From assembly GCA_002729695.1 (NCBI GenBank), contig PBYQ01000036.1:62001-126000 (forward strand): DNA of 64,000 bases. The letters are read 5' to 3'. The stretch comes from Citromicrobium sp. (GTDB taxonomy: Bacteria; Pseudomonadota; Alphaproteobacteria; Sphingomonadales; Sphingomonadaceae). The stretch's first letter is position 1, and each line of letters starts with the position of its first letter. Shown piece by piece: positions 1 through 9,399 of the stretch. A model generated the notes under the pieces. The model worked only from the letters and a program-made list of their open reading frames with translations. It searched no databases and was not told where the DNA came from. A program made the translations under genes and the position numbers.

Positions 1-45
1 ATTGCGAGCGCAATCCTCTCACCCCGCTGATCCAGACGTCAGACC

Positions 46-870
46 TTACGGTGCGGCCGCTGCCGGCTGATCCGCCTCAAGCATTTCCCACTGCGCCCAG
101 ATGCGCGGAGCCAGCTGGTCGAGCGGCACCCAGTGCTCTCCACCTGTCAGGTTGATGCGGACTATGTTCGGCCCTCCCGCGGCCTCCAGCTTTGTGGCCG
201 CTTTCGGATCGACCTCCGCGTCCTTCGTGCCGTGCATCAGGAGCAGCGGTTCCTCGACTGCGGCTATCCTGCCCAGATTATCGTAGCGTTCGCTGACCAG
301 CGCACGGGCGATTCCCGGGACCATGTCTTTCAGCCGGGTGAAAGCGCCCATCGTCGCCACCCCGGCGAATTCGTGCCGCGCAGCCATTTCGATGGCCACG
401 GCCCCGCCGAGCGAGAAGCCGAACACATAAAGGCGCGAATCGGGGGCGAGCTCGCCTGCCTTGGCGATCCAGGCCTCGGCATCGGTGTAGAGGCCGGCTT
501 CGGAGGGTTTGCCCGGATTGTCGCCATAGCCCCGGTAGGACGCAATCAGCACGCCCCTGCCGCCGGCCCGCATAGGCTCCGCGCGATAGGCGGAGACCAT
601 CTGGTTGTAGGCATTGCCGTGGAACACGACGACGATCTGGTCGACGCCATCGTCCGGCGGCCAGTACGCCCCCTCCAGCGTCAATCCGTCAGCGGTTTGC
701 GTGGTGATCGCCTGCGGGGGCTCGCCCCGGAATTCCACGTCCGTATCGGCAAGCGCGACGGGCTGGTAGACGCGGCTGGAAACGAGCCCCGCAGCCGCCG
801 GCGTGGGCACAGACGAGACGCCGAGGCACAGCAGGAACAGGGCGAGAAGGCTCAAAACCCGGTATTGCAT
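46..870 (-). CDS. exported alpha/beta hydrolase
   Basis: A 274-residue serine hydrolase of the alpha/beta-hydrolase fold. The first 27 residues form a signal peptide ending near PAAAG, so the enzyme probably acts outside the cytoplasm. The sequence VVVFHGNAYNQ matches the oxyanion-hole HG segment, GFSLGG carries the nucleophilic Ser, MHGTKDAEVD supplies the likely acid, and GGEHWVP the catalytic His. The family includes esterases, lipases and peptidases, so the substrate cannot be read from sequence. It lies 54 bases downstream of phaB on the same strand and could be cotranscribed with it. Confidence 0.85.
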   Translation of the reverse strand: MQYRVLSLLALFLLCLGVSSVPTPAAAGLVSSRVYQPVALADTDVEFRGEPPQAITTQTADGLTLEGAYWPPDDGVDQIVVVFHGNAYNQMVSAYRAEPMRAGGRGVLIASYRGYGDNPGKPSEAGLYTDAEAWIAKAGELAPDSRLYVFGFSLGGAVAIEMAARHEFAGVATMGAFTRLKDMVPGIARALVSERYDNLGRIAAVEEPLLLMHGTKDAEVDPKAATKLEAAGGPNIVRINLTGGEHWVPLDQLAPRIWAQWEMLEADQPAAAAP

Positions 871-924
871 GCCTCGGTGCCTCGTCGTGGCGATCGCGTC
901 GTCTGTCTCAGGACAATGAGCCCA

Positions 925-1647
925 TCAATACATGTGCTGCCCGCCATTGAGGCTCATCGTCGATCCCGTGACGAAGCCTGCGTCCTCGCTGGTCAGGAAG
1001 GCGACACCGCGCGCGATCTCTTCGGCGTGGCCGAGGCGGCCGACCGGGATCTTGGCGACGATCTTGGTCAGCACCTCGTCGGGCACGGCGGCGACCATGT
1101 CGGTGTCGATATAGCCGGGCGCGATGGCGTTGACGGTGATGCCGAAGCGCGCGCCTTCCTGCGCCAGCGCCTTGGTGAAGCCGTGGATGCCCGATTTGGC
1201 GGCGGCGTAGTTCACCTGGCCGTACTGGCCCGCCTGCCCGTTGATCGACCCGATATTGACGATGCGGCCCCACTTGGCCTCGCGCATTCCGGGGAAGCAC
1301 GCCTTGGCCATGTTGAAGCAGCCGCCGAGGTTGACGCGCATCACCTCGTTCCAGTCGTCGAAGCTCATCTTGGCGAGCGTGCCGTCGCGCGTGATCCCGG
1401 CATTATTGACCACGATCTGGATGTGGCCGTGATCTTCGGTGATGCGCGAGCAATATTCGAGGCACGCCTCATGATCGCCGACATCCCATTTCATCACCGT
1501 TATACCGGTGCGCTCCGAAAATTCGCGCGCGCGCTCGTCGTTGCCGGCATAATTGGCAATGACCGTGCGGCCCTGTTCCTTGAGCGCGAGGCTGATCGCC
1601 TCGCCGATACCGCGCGTTCCACCCGTCACCACCGCGACACGTGCCAT
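925..1647 (-). CDS. phaB: acetoacetyl-CoA reductase (SDR family)
   Basis: Reduces acetoacetyl-CoA to (R)-3-hydroxybutyryl-CoA with NADPH, the second step of polyhydroxybutyrate synthesis. The 240-residue protein shows the cofactor motif TGGTRGIG near residues 8-15, NNAG at 81-84, and the catalytic Ser134, Tyr147 and Lys151 (YAAAK). The conserved PhaB-type C-terminus NGGQHMY is present. Two ATG codons stand in tandem at 1650 and 1647. A GGGAGAG ribosome site precedes both, and the second gives the usual MARVAVVTGG start. PHA synthase and phaA are not adjacent, but a PHA depolymerase gene lies 17 kb away. Confidence 0.93.
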   Translation of the reverse strand: MARVAVVTGGTRGIGEAISLALKEQGRTVIANYAGNDERAREFSERTGITVMKWDVGDHEACLEYCSRITEDHGHIQIVVNNAGITRDGTLAKMSFDDWNEVMRVNLGGCFNMAKACFPGMREAKWGRIVNIGSINGQAGQYGQVNYAAAKSGIHGFTKALAQEGARFGITVNAIAPGYIDTDMVAAVPDEVLTKIVAKIPVGRLGHAEEIARGVAFLTSEDAGFVTGSTMSLNGGQHMY

Positions 1648-1774
1648 CATTCACTCTCCCCTGACTTCTCTACCTTTTCAGCGTGACGTAGCGTCAGGCG
1701 CGCGAACGGGCAAAGCAAAATGCCTTGGGACCTCGATATTTAGGAAAGCATGCGGGCCTACACGGCCGGCAGCG

Positions 1775-2533
1775 TCAGAACCGCAGCTGGGTGCCGATAT
1801 AGACCGACTGGCTGTCGTCCGCCCCATCGGTGAGCGGCGAGAGACGCGCGTCCTGTTCTTCGGACAGGCGCACGCCTGCGGTCACGTCCAGATTGCGCGA
1901 GACGCGATAGGCGCCGCCCAGATCGAGCTGGCGATCGCCGCGCCCTTCGAGTGTGCGCGGCGCGCGGCCCGGGGTGCGTTCCTGATCCACGGAGATACGC
2001 GGCTGGAACCGGCTCGGTTGTTCCTTCGCGCCCTGCGAGGGACGGAACTGGGCCAGGTCGGGCATCGCGATCTTGGAAACCGACTTCGGCAATTCCGACG
2101 CCGGCATGGTGAAGCTCTGGTATCCGCGCGCAACGCGAAGATCGAACGCCGAGGGCGCAACCGTCACATCGCGCCGGCCAGGTTCGCTGCGCGCCGAATC
2201 GATCGCGGAGCGAATCGAGATCGCACGGGCCGAATCATCGTTCACGCGAACGGCAACGGTGACGGTGCGATCGGCAATCGACTTGCCCGCGGCGGGCGTG
2301 AAGGGCAGCGCTTCGCGCCGTGCGGCGTAGCGTTCGTTCACCCGGCGAGCGAGTTCGGGATCAACCGATGCGGGCGTGAAACGCGCCGTGCTGGCGGCAG
2401 CACTGACGACGAACGAAGGCGTGGTCGCCTCTGCCAGGGCAGTTCCGGCCATCGGAACCACGACGAGCGCCAGCGCGCCGCCCAGCAGGGGGGCGAGATG
2501 CTTGCGCAGTCGAGGAGCGATAGTCCCGATCAT
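1775..2533 (-). CDS. exported protein of unknown function, possible outer-membrane tail
   Basis: A 252-residue protein with an N-terminal signal peptide (hydrophobic core around residues 15-34, cleavage probably after ALA). The middle is rich in Ala, Arg and Ser with no recognised domain. The last 50 residues alternate polar and apolar residues and end in QLRF; a terminal Phe is typical of outer-membrane beta-strands recognised by the Bam machinery. This may be a short membrane-anchored or barrel-associated protein, but that is inference. It sits upstream of phaB on the same strand with a 127-base gap, and is divergent from the DUF3576-leuS run. Confidence 0.7.
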   Translation of the reverse strand: MIGTIAPRLRKHLAPLLGGALALVVVPMAGTALAEATTPSFVVSAAASTARFTPASVDPELARRVNERYAARREALPFTPAAGKSIADRTVTVAVRVNDDSARAISIRSAIDSARSEPGRRDVTVAPSAFDLRVARGYQSFTMPASELPKSVSKIAMPDLAQFRPSQGAKEQPSRFQPRISVDQERTPGRAPRTLEGRGDRQLDLGGAYRVSRNLDVTAGVRLSEEQDARLSPLTDGADDSQSVYIGTQLRF

Positions 2534-2841
2534 GCCTGTTATCCCTAGCGCCGCGAAGTCTTACGGCAGGTGAACGACCCAACAATTGGTTCGATCCATA
2601 GTGCTAAGCATTCGATCCGCGACATGCCAGCTTTTCCACAGGGCCTGACCGCGCTTGTCATCTTAGTGTTGCAAGACGCACACAATGTGCCGGCGAGTTC
2701 ATCATCGGTACAGGCGTCGCACGCTGCTTAGCACATCGGGGCAGCCGTGCCCTTGCTGCGGCGGGTTCGCGGCGATAGAGACCATTTTCTGCGCGGTCTG
2801 CCGACCGTTTTTTCGCGTCCTTCACTGGAAAGTCAGCCACG
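2534..2841. other. 308-base divergent intergenic region
   Basis: Lies between the start of the minus-strand exported protein and the plus-strand DUF3576 gene, so it must hold promoters for both. It contains a short hairpin with a T-run (described separately). I see no tRNA, convincing ORF or repeat. Confidence 0.6.
2794..2813 (+). terminator. short hairpin with T6 tail upstream of DUF3576-leuS
   Basis: CGGTC (2794-2798), loop TGCC, GACCG (2803-2807), then six T residues. The stem is only five pairs (six with a G-U). It lies 28 bases before the DUF3576 start on the same strand, so it would end a short leader or small RNA rather than a known gene. Confidence 0.35.
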
Positions 2842-3285
2842 ATGATCAAGCGCCGCTTCTCGATAATGTCTGCAACCCTGCTGGGCGCGTGCGCCGCGCT
2901 GTCCGCGTGCGGAGGAGGCAGCGCGCTGCCTCGCGCGGATGCCGCCGCCAGCCAGGTGACGACCATCGGCGTCAATTCCTACCTGTGGCGTGCCAGCCTC
3001 GAAGCGGTCAGCTTCGCGCCGCTGCTGCAGGCGGATAGCGCGGGCGGCGTGATCGTGACCGACTGGTACGCGAACCCCCAGAACCCGGGCGAACGCGTCA
3101 AGCTGACCGTCTCCATCCTCGACCAGGACCTGCGCGCCGATGCACTGCGCGTCGCCGCGAGTCGCCAGGTCAACCAGGGCGGCAACTGGGTCGATGCGCC
3201 GGTGCAGGCCGCGACCGTCCAGAAGCTGGAAGACATCATCCTGACCAAGGCGCGCGAACTGCGCCGCCAGGCGATCGCCGGCTAA
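2842..3285 (+). CDS. DUF3576 domain lipoprotein
   Basis: A 147-residue protein of the alphaproteobacterial DUF3576 family. The signal peptide ends in a lipobox-like ALSACGGG, so Cys23 is probably lipid-modified and the protein anchored in the envelope. The conserved core includes the VNSYLWRASLEAVSF region and the following SAGGVIVTDWY segment. No biochemical function is established for the family as far as I know. It precedes leuS by 27 bases in the same direction and is likely cotranscribed with leuS, lptE and holA; that gene order is, from memory, common in Sphingomonadales. GGAAAG precedes the ATG. Confidence 0.88.
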   Translation: MIKRRFSIMSATLLGACAALSACGGGSALPRADAAASQVTTIGVNSYLWRASLEAVSFAPLLQADSAGGVIVTDWYANPQNPGERVKLTVSILDQDLRADALRVAASRQVNQGGNWVDAPVQAATVQKLEDIILTKARELRRQAIAG

Positions 3286-3312
3286 GCCACAATCACGAAC
3301 GCAGAACCGAAC

Positions 3313-5823
3313 ATGAGTGACACCCGCTTCGACCCGTCGACCGCCGACGGGCGCTGGCAGAAGGCGTGGGACGAGGCGCAGTGCTTCCGCGCCGACAGCA
3401 AGAGCGCCAAGCCCAAGAGCTACGTGCTCGAGATGTTTCCCTATCCTTCGGGCCGCATCCATATCGGGCACGTCCGCAACTATACGATGGGCGACGTGCT
3501 GGCGCGCTACAAGCGGATGACCGGGCACGAAGTGCTGCACCCGATGGGGTGGGATGCGTTCGGCATGCCGGCGGAAAACGCGGCGATGGAAAAGGGCGTC
3601 CACCCGGGCGGCTGGACCCGCGACAACATCGCCAACATGAAGGCGCAGTTGAAGCGAATCGGCTTCGCGCTCGACTGGAGCCGCGAACTCGCCACCTGCG
3701 AGCCCGAATATTACGGCCACGAACAGGGGCTGTTCCTCGACCTGTACGAGGCAGGCCTCGTCTATCGCAAGGAGAGCGAGGTCAACTGGGACCCGGTCGA
3801 CATGACCGTGCTCGCCAACGAACAGGTGATCGACGGCAAGGGCTGGCGCTCGGGCGCCGAGGTCGAGAAGCGCAAGCTCGCCCAGTGGTTCCTCAAGATC
3901 ACCGACTTCGCCGAGGAACTGCTCGACGGACTCGGCAGCCTCGAAAACTGGCCCGACAAGGTCCGGCTGATGCAGGAAAACTGGATCGGCAAATCGCAGG
4001 GGCTCGAATTCAGCTTCGACCTGTCGAACGGCGAGCGCCTGCCGGTCTATTCGACGCGGCCCGATACGATTTTCGGGGCGAGCTTCGTCGCGGTGGCGGC
4101 GGATCACCCGGTGGCGCAATCGCTCGACAGCGATGCCGCGCGCGATTTCATCGCGCTGTGCAAGCGCGGCGGGACCACGGCGGCCGAGCTGGAAACCGCA
4201 GAGAAGCTGGGCTTCGACACCGGCATTACCGCGAAACATCCGTTCACCGGGGCCGACCTGCCGGTCTATATCGCGAACTTCGTGTTGATGGACTACGGCA
4301 CCGGCGCGATCATGGCGGTGCCCGGCCACGACCAGCGCGACTTCGACTTCGCGACCAAATACGGCCTGCCGATCCCGCGCGTCGTCGCGCCGAGCGCGGC
4401 CGATGCCGACAAGCCTTTCGACGCAGAAGCCGAATCGGGCGAGGGCGTGCTCGTCAATTCGGATTTCCTCGACGGGATGGAGGTCGAGGCCGCCAAGGCC
4501 GAGGTGATCCGCCGGCTTGAGGAACAGGGCCGGGGGCAGGGCAAGACCGTGTGGCGCCTGCGCGACTGGGGCGTTTCGCGGCAACGTTACTGGGGGACGC
4601 CGATCCCCTTCATCCATTGCGAGAGCTGCGGCGTGGTGCCTGCGCCCAAGGACAGCCTGCCGATCACGCTGCCCGAGGATGTCGACTTCAAAACGCCGGG
4701 CAACCCGCTGGTGCGTCACCCGACATGGAAGCATGTCGATTGCCCCAAGTGCGGCGGCAAGGCGGAACGCGAGACCGACACGCTCGACACCTTCGTCGAT
4801 TCCTCGTGGTATTTCCTGCGCTTCGCCAGCCAGCCCGCCGACAAGCCGTTTGACCGCGAGGAAATCGCCAAGTGGCTGCCGGTCGAACAATATATCGGCG
4901 GGATCGAGCATGCGATCCTGCACCTGCTCTACGCCCGCTTCTGGACCCGCGCGCTGGCGCATATGGGCCAGATCGAGGTGAAGGAGCCGTTCGCCTCGCT
5001 GTTCACGCAAGGCATGGTGACGCACGAGACCTATAGTCGCCTCGAAGGCGGCAAGACGGTCTATTACGCCCCCGACGAGATCAGCCGCGAGGCCGAGCGC
5101 GCGCTGCTGAAGGACGATGGCGGCGAGGTCGAGATCGGCCGCGTCATCAAGATGTCCAAGTCGAAGAAGAATGTCGTCGACCCGGACACGATCATCGCGA
5201 CCTATGGGGCGGACGCGGTGCGCTGGTTCATGCTGTCCGATTCGCCGCCCGAGCGCGACCTGCCGTGGTCCGAGGCCGGGATCGAAGGTTGCGGGCGGTT
5301 CGTCCAGCGCGTCTGGCGGCTGGTGTCCGCCGAGATGGTGGGCGATGGCGGAGACCTCGACCTGCGGCGCAAGACGCACAAGACGATCGTCGCCGTGGCG
5401 CAGGATATCGAGGCGCTGTCGTTCAACAAGGCGGTTGCGCGGCTCTACGAGCTGACCGGCGCGATCGAGAAAGCGCAGCCGAGCGCGGACCGGCGCGATG
5501 CGACATTCACGCTGATGAAGCTCGTCTCCCCGATGATGCCGCACCTCGCCGAAGAAGCCTGGCACCGCGCGGGCGGCGAAGGCCTTATCGCCGAGGCGGC
5601 GTGGCCCGAGCACGATCCGGCGATGCTGGTCGAGGACGAGGTGACCATCGCCGTCCAGCACAAGGGCAAGCTGCGCGATACGCTGACCGCGCCCAAGGGC
5701 GCTTCGAAGGAAGCGCTCGAGGAAATGGCGCTCGCGAGCGAGAAGGTGCAACGCTCGCTCGACGGGGCCGAGGTGCGCAAGATCATTGTGGTGCCCGACC
5801 GGCTGGTCAATATCGTCACCTGA
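3313..5823 (+). CDS. leuS: leucyl-tRNA synthetase
   Basis: Class I aminoacyl-tRNA synthetase that charges tRNA-Leu with leucine in the cytoplasm. The 836-residue protein has the HIGH motif at residues 50-53 (PSGRIHIGH), a CP1 editing domain in the first half, a zinc-type Cys pair region (HCESCG, CPKCGG) and the KMSKS loop at 613-617. Length and domain order are normal for bacterial LeuRS. The stop codon TGA overlaps the ATG of lptE by one base, so the two genes are translationally linked. Upstream is the DUF3576 lipoprotein gene. Confidence 0.98.
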   Translation: MSDTRFDPSTADGRWQKAWDEAQCFRADSKSAKPKSYVLEMFPYPSGRIHIGHVRNYTMGDVLARYKRMTGHEVLHPMGWDAFGMPAENAAMEKGVHPGGWTRDNIANMKAQLKRIGFALDWSRELATCEPEYYGHEQGLFLDLYEAGLVYRKESEVNWDPVDMTVLANEQVIDGKGWRSGAEVEKRKLAQWFLKITDFAEELLDGLGSLENWPDKVRLMQENWIGKSQGLEFSFDLSNGERLPVYSTRPDTIFGASFVAVAADHPVAQSLDSDAARDFIALCKRGGTTAAELETAEKLGFDTGITAKHPFTGADLPVYIANFVLMDYGTGAIMAVPGHDQRDFDFATKYGLPIPRVVAPSAADADKPFDAEAESGEGVLVNSDFLDGMEVEAAKAEVIRRLEEQGRGQGKTVWRLRDWGVSRQRYWGTPIPFIHCESCGVVPAPKDSLPITLPEDVDFKTPGNPLVRHPTWKHVDCPKCGGKAERETDTLDTFVDSSWYFLRFASQPADKPFDREEIAKWLPVEQYIGGIEHAILHLLYARFWTRALAHMGQIEVKEPFASLFTQGMVTHETYSRLEGGKTVYYAPDEISREAERALLKDDGGEVEIGRVIKMSKSKKNVVDPDTIIATYGADAVRWFMLSDSPPERDLPWSEAGIEGCGRFVQRVWRLVSAEMVGDGGDLDLRRKTHKTIVAVAQDIEALSFNKAVARLYELTGAIEKAQPSADRRDATFTLMKLVSPMMPHLAEEAWHRAGGEGLIAEAAWPEHDPAMLVEDEVTIAVQHKGKLRDTLTAPKGASKEALEEMALASEKVQRSLDGAEVRKIIVVPDRLVNIVT

Positions 5824-6314
5824 TGCGATTCGTTTTCGCCCTTTTCGCTGCGTGCCTGCTGTCCGCCTGCGGGTTGCAGCCGATCTATGCCGGCGGCAGC
5901 GGCGCGGGCGTGGTCGAGGGCCTATCGGCGGTGCAGGTCGCCCCGATCGAGGGACGCAGCGGCTGGCTGGTCGCGACCGCGTTGGAAGATCGCATATCGC
6001 TGCGCGGTGCGCAGGCGGCACCCCGCTACCGGCTCGACGTGCAGCTCGACGACAGCCTCGAAAGCCTCGGCCTGCTGAGCGACGAACGGGTCACGCGCGA
6101 GCGGCGCATCCTGCGCGCGCGCTATCAGCTGGTCGACCTGACGACCGGGGCGATCCTGCTCGATGCCAGCGCAGGCTCCGATTCGGGGATCGACGTCGTG
6201 TCGAGCGACTATGCCACCATCGCGGCCGAGCGTGCGGCGCTCGAACGGCTGTCGCAGGTGATTGCGGACCAGATCGTCACCCGCGTTTCGCTGGCCCTGC
6301 GCAAGCAGGACTGA
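5823..6314 (+). CDS. lptE: LPS assembly lipoprotein LptE
   Basis: A 163-residue outer-membrane lipoprotein that plugs and assembles the LptD barrel, the final gate for lipopolysaccharide at the cell surface. The signal peptide ends LLSACGLQPIY; Cys18 is the predicted lipid anchor, and CGLQPIY is the usual LptE start of the mature protein. The rest is compatible with the small alpha/beta LptE fold. The ATG overlaps the leuS stop (TGATG), and holA starts 4 bases after the stop, matching the widespread leuS-lptE-holA order. LptA and LptC are encoded 1-2 kb downstream on the other strand. Confidence 0.9.
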   Translation: MRFVFALFAACLLSACGLQPIYAGGSGAGVVEGLSAVQVAPIEGRSGWLVATALEDRISLRGAQAAPRYRLDVQLDDSLESLGLLSDERVTRERRILRARYQLVDLTTGAILLDASAGSDSGIDVVSSDYATIAAERAALERLSQVIADQIVTRVSLALRKQD

Positions 6315-6318
6315 GCGC

Positions 6319-7362
6319 ATGGCCGGGGCGCAGTCGTTCAAGGCCAACCAGAACACCTTCGGGCGGATCGCGGGGCAGGCCGCGCGCGATTGTCACACCT
6401 TCTTCTTCTGCGGGCCCGATGAAAGCGCAGCATCGGCTGCGGCGACCCAGATCGTCGCCGGGCTGGCGGAGGCGGGCGAACGGGTCGAGATCTCGGGATC
6501 GGACCTGCGGCGCGACCCCGTGCGGCTGGCGGACGAGGCACGCTCTTCCTCGCTGTTCGGCGATGCGCGGCACATCCTCGTCCGCGCGACTGGCGAAGAG
6601 GCGCACGACGCGCTGAAACTGCATTTCGAGGCTGAGGGGGAGGCGTCCCCGGTGCTGGTGGTTGCGACCTCGGCAACCGACAAGTCTCGCACTGCCAAGC
6701 TGGTCGGCGGCGCGAAGGGCACGCTGGTCGCGATGTTCTATCCGCCCAACCTTTCCGACATGGCCAACACCGTGCGCGATCTGGCCGACCGGTCTGGCCT
6801 GCGGCTCGGCGGCGACCTTGCCCAGCGGATTGCGCGCGCCTCGGGCCTCGACCGGCGGCTGGCCGAAGCCGAGGTGGAGAAACTGGCGCTCTATCTCGAT
6901 GCCGCGCCCGACGCGCCCAAGACCGCCGATCTCGAGGCGTGGGATGCCATCGGTGCGACAAGCGAGGAGGACGGCTTCATGCCGCTGGTCAATGCCGCGC
7001 TGGGCGGACATGCCCGCCGCCTGCCGGGCGAGCTGGCGCGGTTGCGCACGCTTGCGCTCAATCCCGTCGGCGTGGCGCTCGCGTTCGAGCGGCGGGCGGC
7101 GCAGCTCGCGCAGCTATCGGCACGGATGCGTCCGGGGGAGGATCTGGGATCCTTCATCGATGCGCAAAAACGCGCCCGGCGAATCTTCTTCAAGGACGAG
7201 CGCGATATTTCCCAGCAATTGGGTATCTGGCGCGGGCGCAGGCTCGATCGACTGGTCTCGCGGCTGACCGCGCTGCACCAGGCGCTGCTCGCCAACAGCC
7301 AGCAGGCCGAGCTGCTGCTGTCTCAGGAAATCGCCTGGATCGCGCGCGAAGCCGCGCGTTAG
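6319..7362 (+). CDS. holA: DNA polymerase III subunit delta
   Basis: The clamp-loader subunit that opens the beta sliding clamp during chromosome replication. The 347-residue product fits the family length. Typical features are the N-terminal segment with TFFFCGPDES (a degenerate nucleotide-binding region), the VLVVAT strand, the ALNPVGVALAFERR helix region, and a C-terminal domain ending in SQQAELLLSQEIAWIAREAA. The start was placed at the ATG at 6319, four bases after lptE; in-frame upstream codons would run into lptE. It is the last gene of the leuS run and converges on lptA. Confidence 0.93.
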   Translation: MAGAQSFKANQNTFGRIAGQAARDCHTFFFCGPDESAASAAATQIVAGLAEAGERVEISGSDLRRDPVRLADEARSSSLFGDARHILVRATGEEAHDALKLHFEAEGEASPVLVVATSATDKSRTAKLVGGAKGTLVAMFYPPNLSDMANTVRDLADRSGLRLGGDLAQRIARASGLDRRLAEAEVEKLALYLDAAPDAPKTADLEAWDAIGATSEEDGFMPLVNAALGGHARRLPGELARLRTLALNPVGVALAFERRAAQLAQLSARMRPGEDLGSFIDAQKRARRIFFKDERDISQQLGIWRGRRLDRLVSRLTALHQALLANSQQAELLLSQEIAWIAREAAR

Positions 7363-7404
7363 ATTTTCGATCGATTCGGTACCTGGCGCCGTGCCCTTTA
7401 AAGC

Positions 7405-7953
7405 TCAATCCTGCGGGACCGAGAAGGAACCGGTCACGCGGCCGTTTTCGCCGCTGCCACCCGCTGCATCGATGCTCGAGAGCCCGCTGCGCAGGTCTAT
7501 GGTCAGACGGCCGCCGTTGAGCGTATCCGACCCGCGCCGCAGCCGCACGTCGCCGGTCATCGTGATGACCCGCCGGTTGAAATCGTACACCGCGACATTG
7601 CCACGCGCGCTTTCGTTGCCGCGCGTCACGGTGACGCCGCCGGTCGCGGAGATACGATTGATGCTGAGCGAGCCCGCGTCCGAATAATCGACGATCGTGC
7701 GCGCCGAACTCATGTGCAGGTTGGCCTGGTCGATCTGGACATTGCCTGTCAGGACGACGCGGTTCTGGCGATCCTGCAGCTCGATCCGGTTTGCCGCGTA
7801 GTTGACCGGGGCGTTCGAATTGTGCCCCGCGATCGCCTGCGCATGAAGTTGCAGCCCGGCGACCGTGCAGGCGGAGAGCGCGAAGCCGATCATGCCCGAA
7901 CGCAGAGCGGTCCGGGTCAGGGGACGGGCGGTCTTGTGCGGCCGATGTGCCAT
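7405..7953 (-). CDS. lptA: LPS transport periplasmic protein LptA (OstA-like)
   Basis: A periplasmic beta-jellyroll protein that forms the bridge carrying LPS from LptC to LptD. The 182-residue protein has an N-terminal hydrophobic export segment (about residues 17-40) followed by the OstA-type repeats: INYAANRIELQDRQNRVVLTGN-like strands, SARTIVDY, ARGNVAVYDFNRRVITMTGDV, and NGGRLTIDL. The ATG overlaps the last base of the lptC stop (TAATG), so it is coupled to lptC. Order rnd-lptC-lptA on the minus strand. A downstream lptB is not found here because holA converges. Confidence 0.9.
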   Translation of the reverse strand: MAHRPHKTARPLTRTALRSGMIGFALSACTVAGLQLHAQAIAGHNSNAPVNYAANRIELQDRQNRVVLTGNVQIDQANLHMSSARTIVDYSDAGSLSINRISATGGVTVTRGNESARGNVAVYDFNRRVITMTGDVRLRRGSDTLNGGRLTIDLRSGLSSIDAAGGSGENGRVTGSFSVPQD

Positions 7954-8624
7954 TATTCCATGCTCTCCAATGCGCCCGGCACCATGCGCAGGCGGGCATT
8001 GCCGTCAAGCGTAATCGTCCGCGCCTCGAGGTCGACTTTCAGGCTGTTGGCAGAGAAGGTGCCCGCCGGAACGGAGCCCGAAACGCCTTCGTCGCCGACC
8101 AGCATCTGGTCGCGCAGGTTCACCGATACGCCGCGCGCGACCAGGTTGTACCCGTCGGTCGCGCGCAGCATCACCGGGCCGCGAACCTTCAGCAGCTCGT
8201 CGGCGATCGTGTATTCGCCGCCATCGGCGGTCAGCTGCGCGGGGCCATCCGCCAGCAGGATGCGGGCGATCACTTCATCGAGTCGCACGATCCCTTCCTT
8301 GCTGGACTTCTGGACCGCCTCGTCCGCGACCAGCGAAAAGGGCCGCCCCTTCTTGTCCGCGCCGCGATAGGTCGCGTTGTCCACCCGCAACCGCTCGTCG
8401 ACCTGCTCCACCTTGTCACGGTCGAGGATGAAGGACACCTCGCTGCGCGGGGAAAAGGGCGCAATCACGAGGAAGGCCACGATCGCGCCCGTTGCCATCG
8501 GCAGCGCGATGGCGAGGATCTTGATCAGCCGGTCGTGGAATCCGCCGGGTGCGGCCTGGCGCTGCCGCCCGCGCCGCTGGCGCTGCGCCTCCTCCGTTTG
8601 CTCGACCTGATCGTGATGCGCCAC
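7953..8624 (-). CDS. lptC: LPS export protein LptC
   Basis: Bitopic inner-membrane protein that passes LPS from the LptBFG transporter to LptA. The 223-residue protein starts with a basic, Gln/Arg-rich cytoplasmic stretch, then a single transmembrane helix at about 34-54 (IKILAIALPMATGAIVAFL), and a periplasmic jellyroll with YRGADKKGRPFSLVADEA and LTADGGEYTIADELLKVRG-type strands. The start is GTG at 8624 with AAAGG upstream. It begins 16 bases after rnd and overlaps lptA by one base, so rnd-lptC-lptA looks like one transcript. Confidence 0.9.
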   Translation of the reverse strand: MAHHDQVEQTEEAQRQRRGRQRQAAPGGFHDRLIKILAIALPMATGAIVAFLVIAPFSPRSEVSFILDRDKVEQVDERLRVDNATYRGADKKGRPFSLVADEAVQKSSKEGIVRLDEVIARILLADGPAQLTADGGEYTIADELLKVRGPVMLRATDGYNLVARGVSVNLRDQMLVGDEGVSGSVPAGTFSANSLKVDLEARTITLDGNARLRMVPGALESME

Positions 8625-8640
8625 TTGCGTGAGCCTTTGC

Positions 8641-9261
8641 CTATTCGTGGCTGAAGATATCCGCGTTCGCCCAGCCCGCCAGATCGAGCCGCGCGCGCGT
8701 CGGCAGGAAATCGAAGCATGCCTGCGCGATCTCCAAACGGTTTTCGCGGATCAGCCGTTCCTCGAAAATGTCGCGCAGCCGGTGAAGGTAGCGGACATCC
8801 GACGCGGCATATTCGCGCTGCGCTTCGGTGATCACCGGCGCGCCCCAGTCGGAGCTTTGCTGCTGCTTGGAGATATCCTCGCTCAGCAATTCGTTCACCA
8901 GCATCTTCAGCCCGTGGCGATCGGTGTAGGTGCGGGTCAGCTTGCTCGCGATCTTGGTGCAGAACACGGGCGCGGCGGTGACGCCGAGATAGTGCTCTAT
9001 CGCGGCAAGATCGAAGCGCGCGAAGTGATACAGCTTGGTTCGCGCAGGGTCGGCCAGCACCGCCTTGAGGTTGGGCGCATCGAAGCTGCTGTTGACGCCG
9101 AAGCGCACCAGATGCTCGTCGCCACCGCCGTCGCTGATCTGGACCACGCACAGCCGGTCGCGCGGCGTGATGAGCCCCATCGTCTCGGTATCGACTGCCA
9201 GCGCAGCCCCGTCGGCGAACACGCCTGCGGGAAGGTCTTCTTCGTGGAAATGTACCGCCAT
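8641..9261 (-). CDS. rnd: ribonuclease D, short form
   Basis: A 3'-5' exoribonuclease of the DEDDy family, acting on structured RNA ends. The catalytic acids are visible: Asp and Glu in AVDTETMG, Asp in ARFDLAAI, and Tyr/Asp in YAASDVRYLHRL. The 206-residue protein consists of the exonuclease domain only and lacks the C-terminal HRDC domains of E. coli RNase D, as in the short alphaproteobacterial form. Start chosen at the ATG at 9261, preceded by GAAGAAAG; longer in-frame extensions upstream have no family similarity. It heads the rnd-lptC-lptA run and is divergent from ung. Confidence 0.88.
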   Translation of the reverse strand: MAVHFHEEDLPAGVFADGAALAVDTETMGLITPRDRLCVVQISDGGGDEHLVRFGVNSSFDAPNLKAVLADPARTKLYHFARFDLAAIEHYLGVTAAPVFCTKIASKLTRTYTDRHGLKMLVNELLSEDISKQQQSSDWGAPVITEAQREYAASDVRYLHRLRDIFEERLIRENRLEIAQACFDFLPTRARLDLAGWANADIFSHE

Positions 9262-9399
9262 TGAAAACTTTCTTCGTCTGGTGCCAGCCCGCCCCCTGTC
9301 TGCTCCTAGGGATATTGGGAAAAGAGGGGAAGGGGACGTATCGGCACCTTGCGCAGTAGTGATAGCGCAGGGCTGTGCCCGACCTGAACGGAGCTTGGC

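Noticed and set aside
2587..2610. GGTTCGATCC resembling a tRNA T-loop.
   Set aside because: The flanking bases cannot form the T-arm stem and no acceptor or anticodon arm surrounds it.
2833..6021. A 1062-codon open frame antisense to leuS and lptE.
   Set aside because: It is opposite genes with complete family motifs, its translation is Arg/Gly/Leu-rich without domains, and long antisense frames are common in high-G+C DNA.
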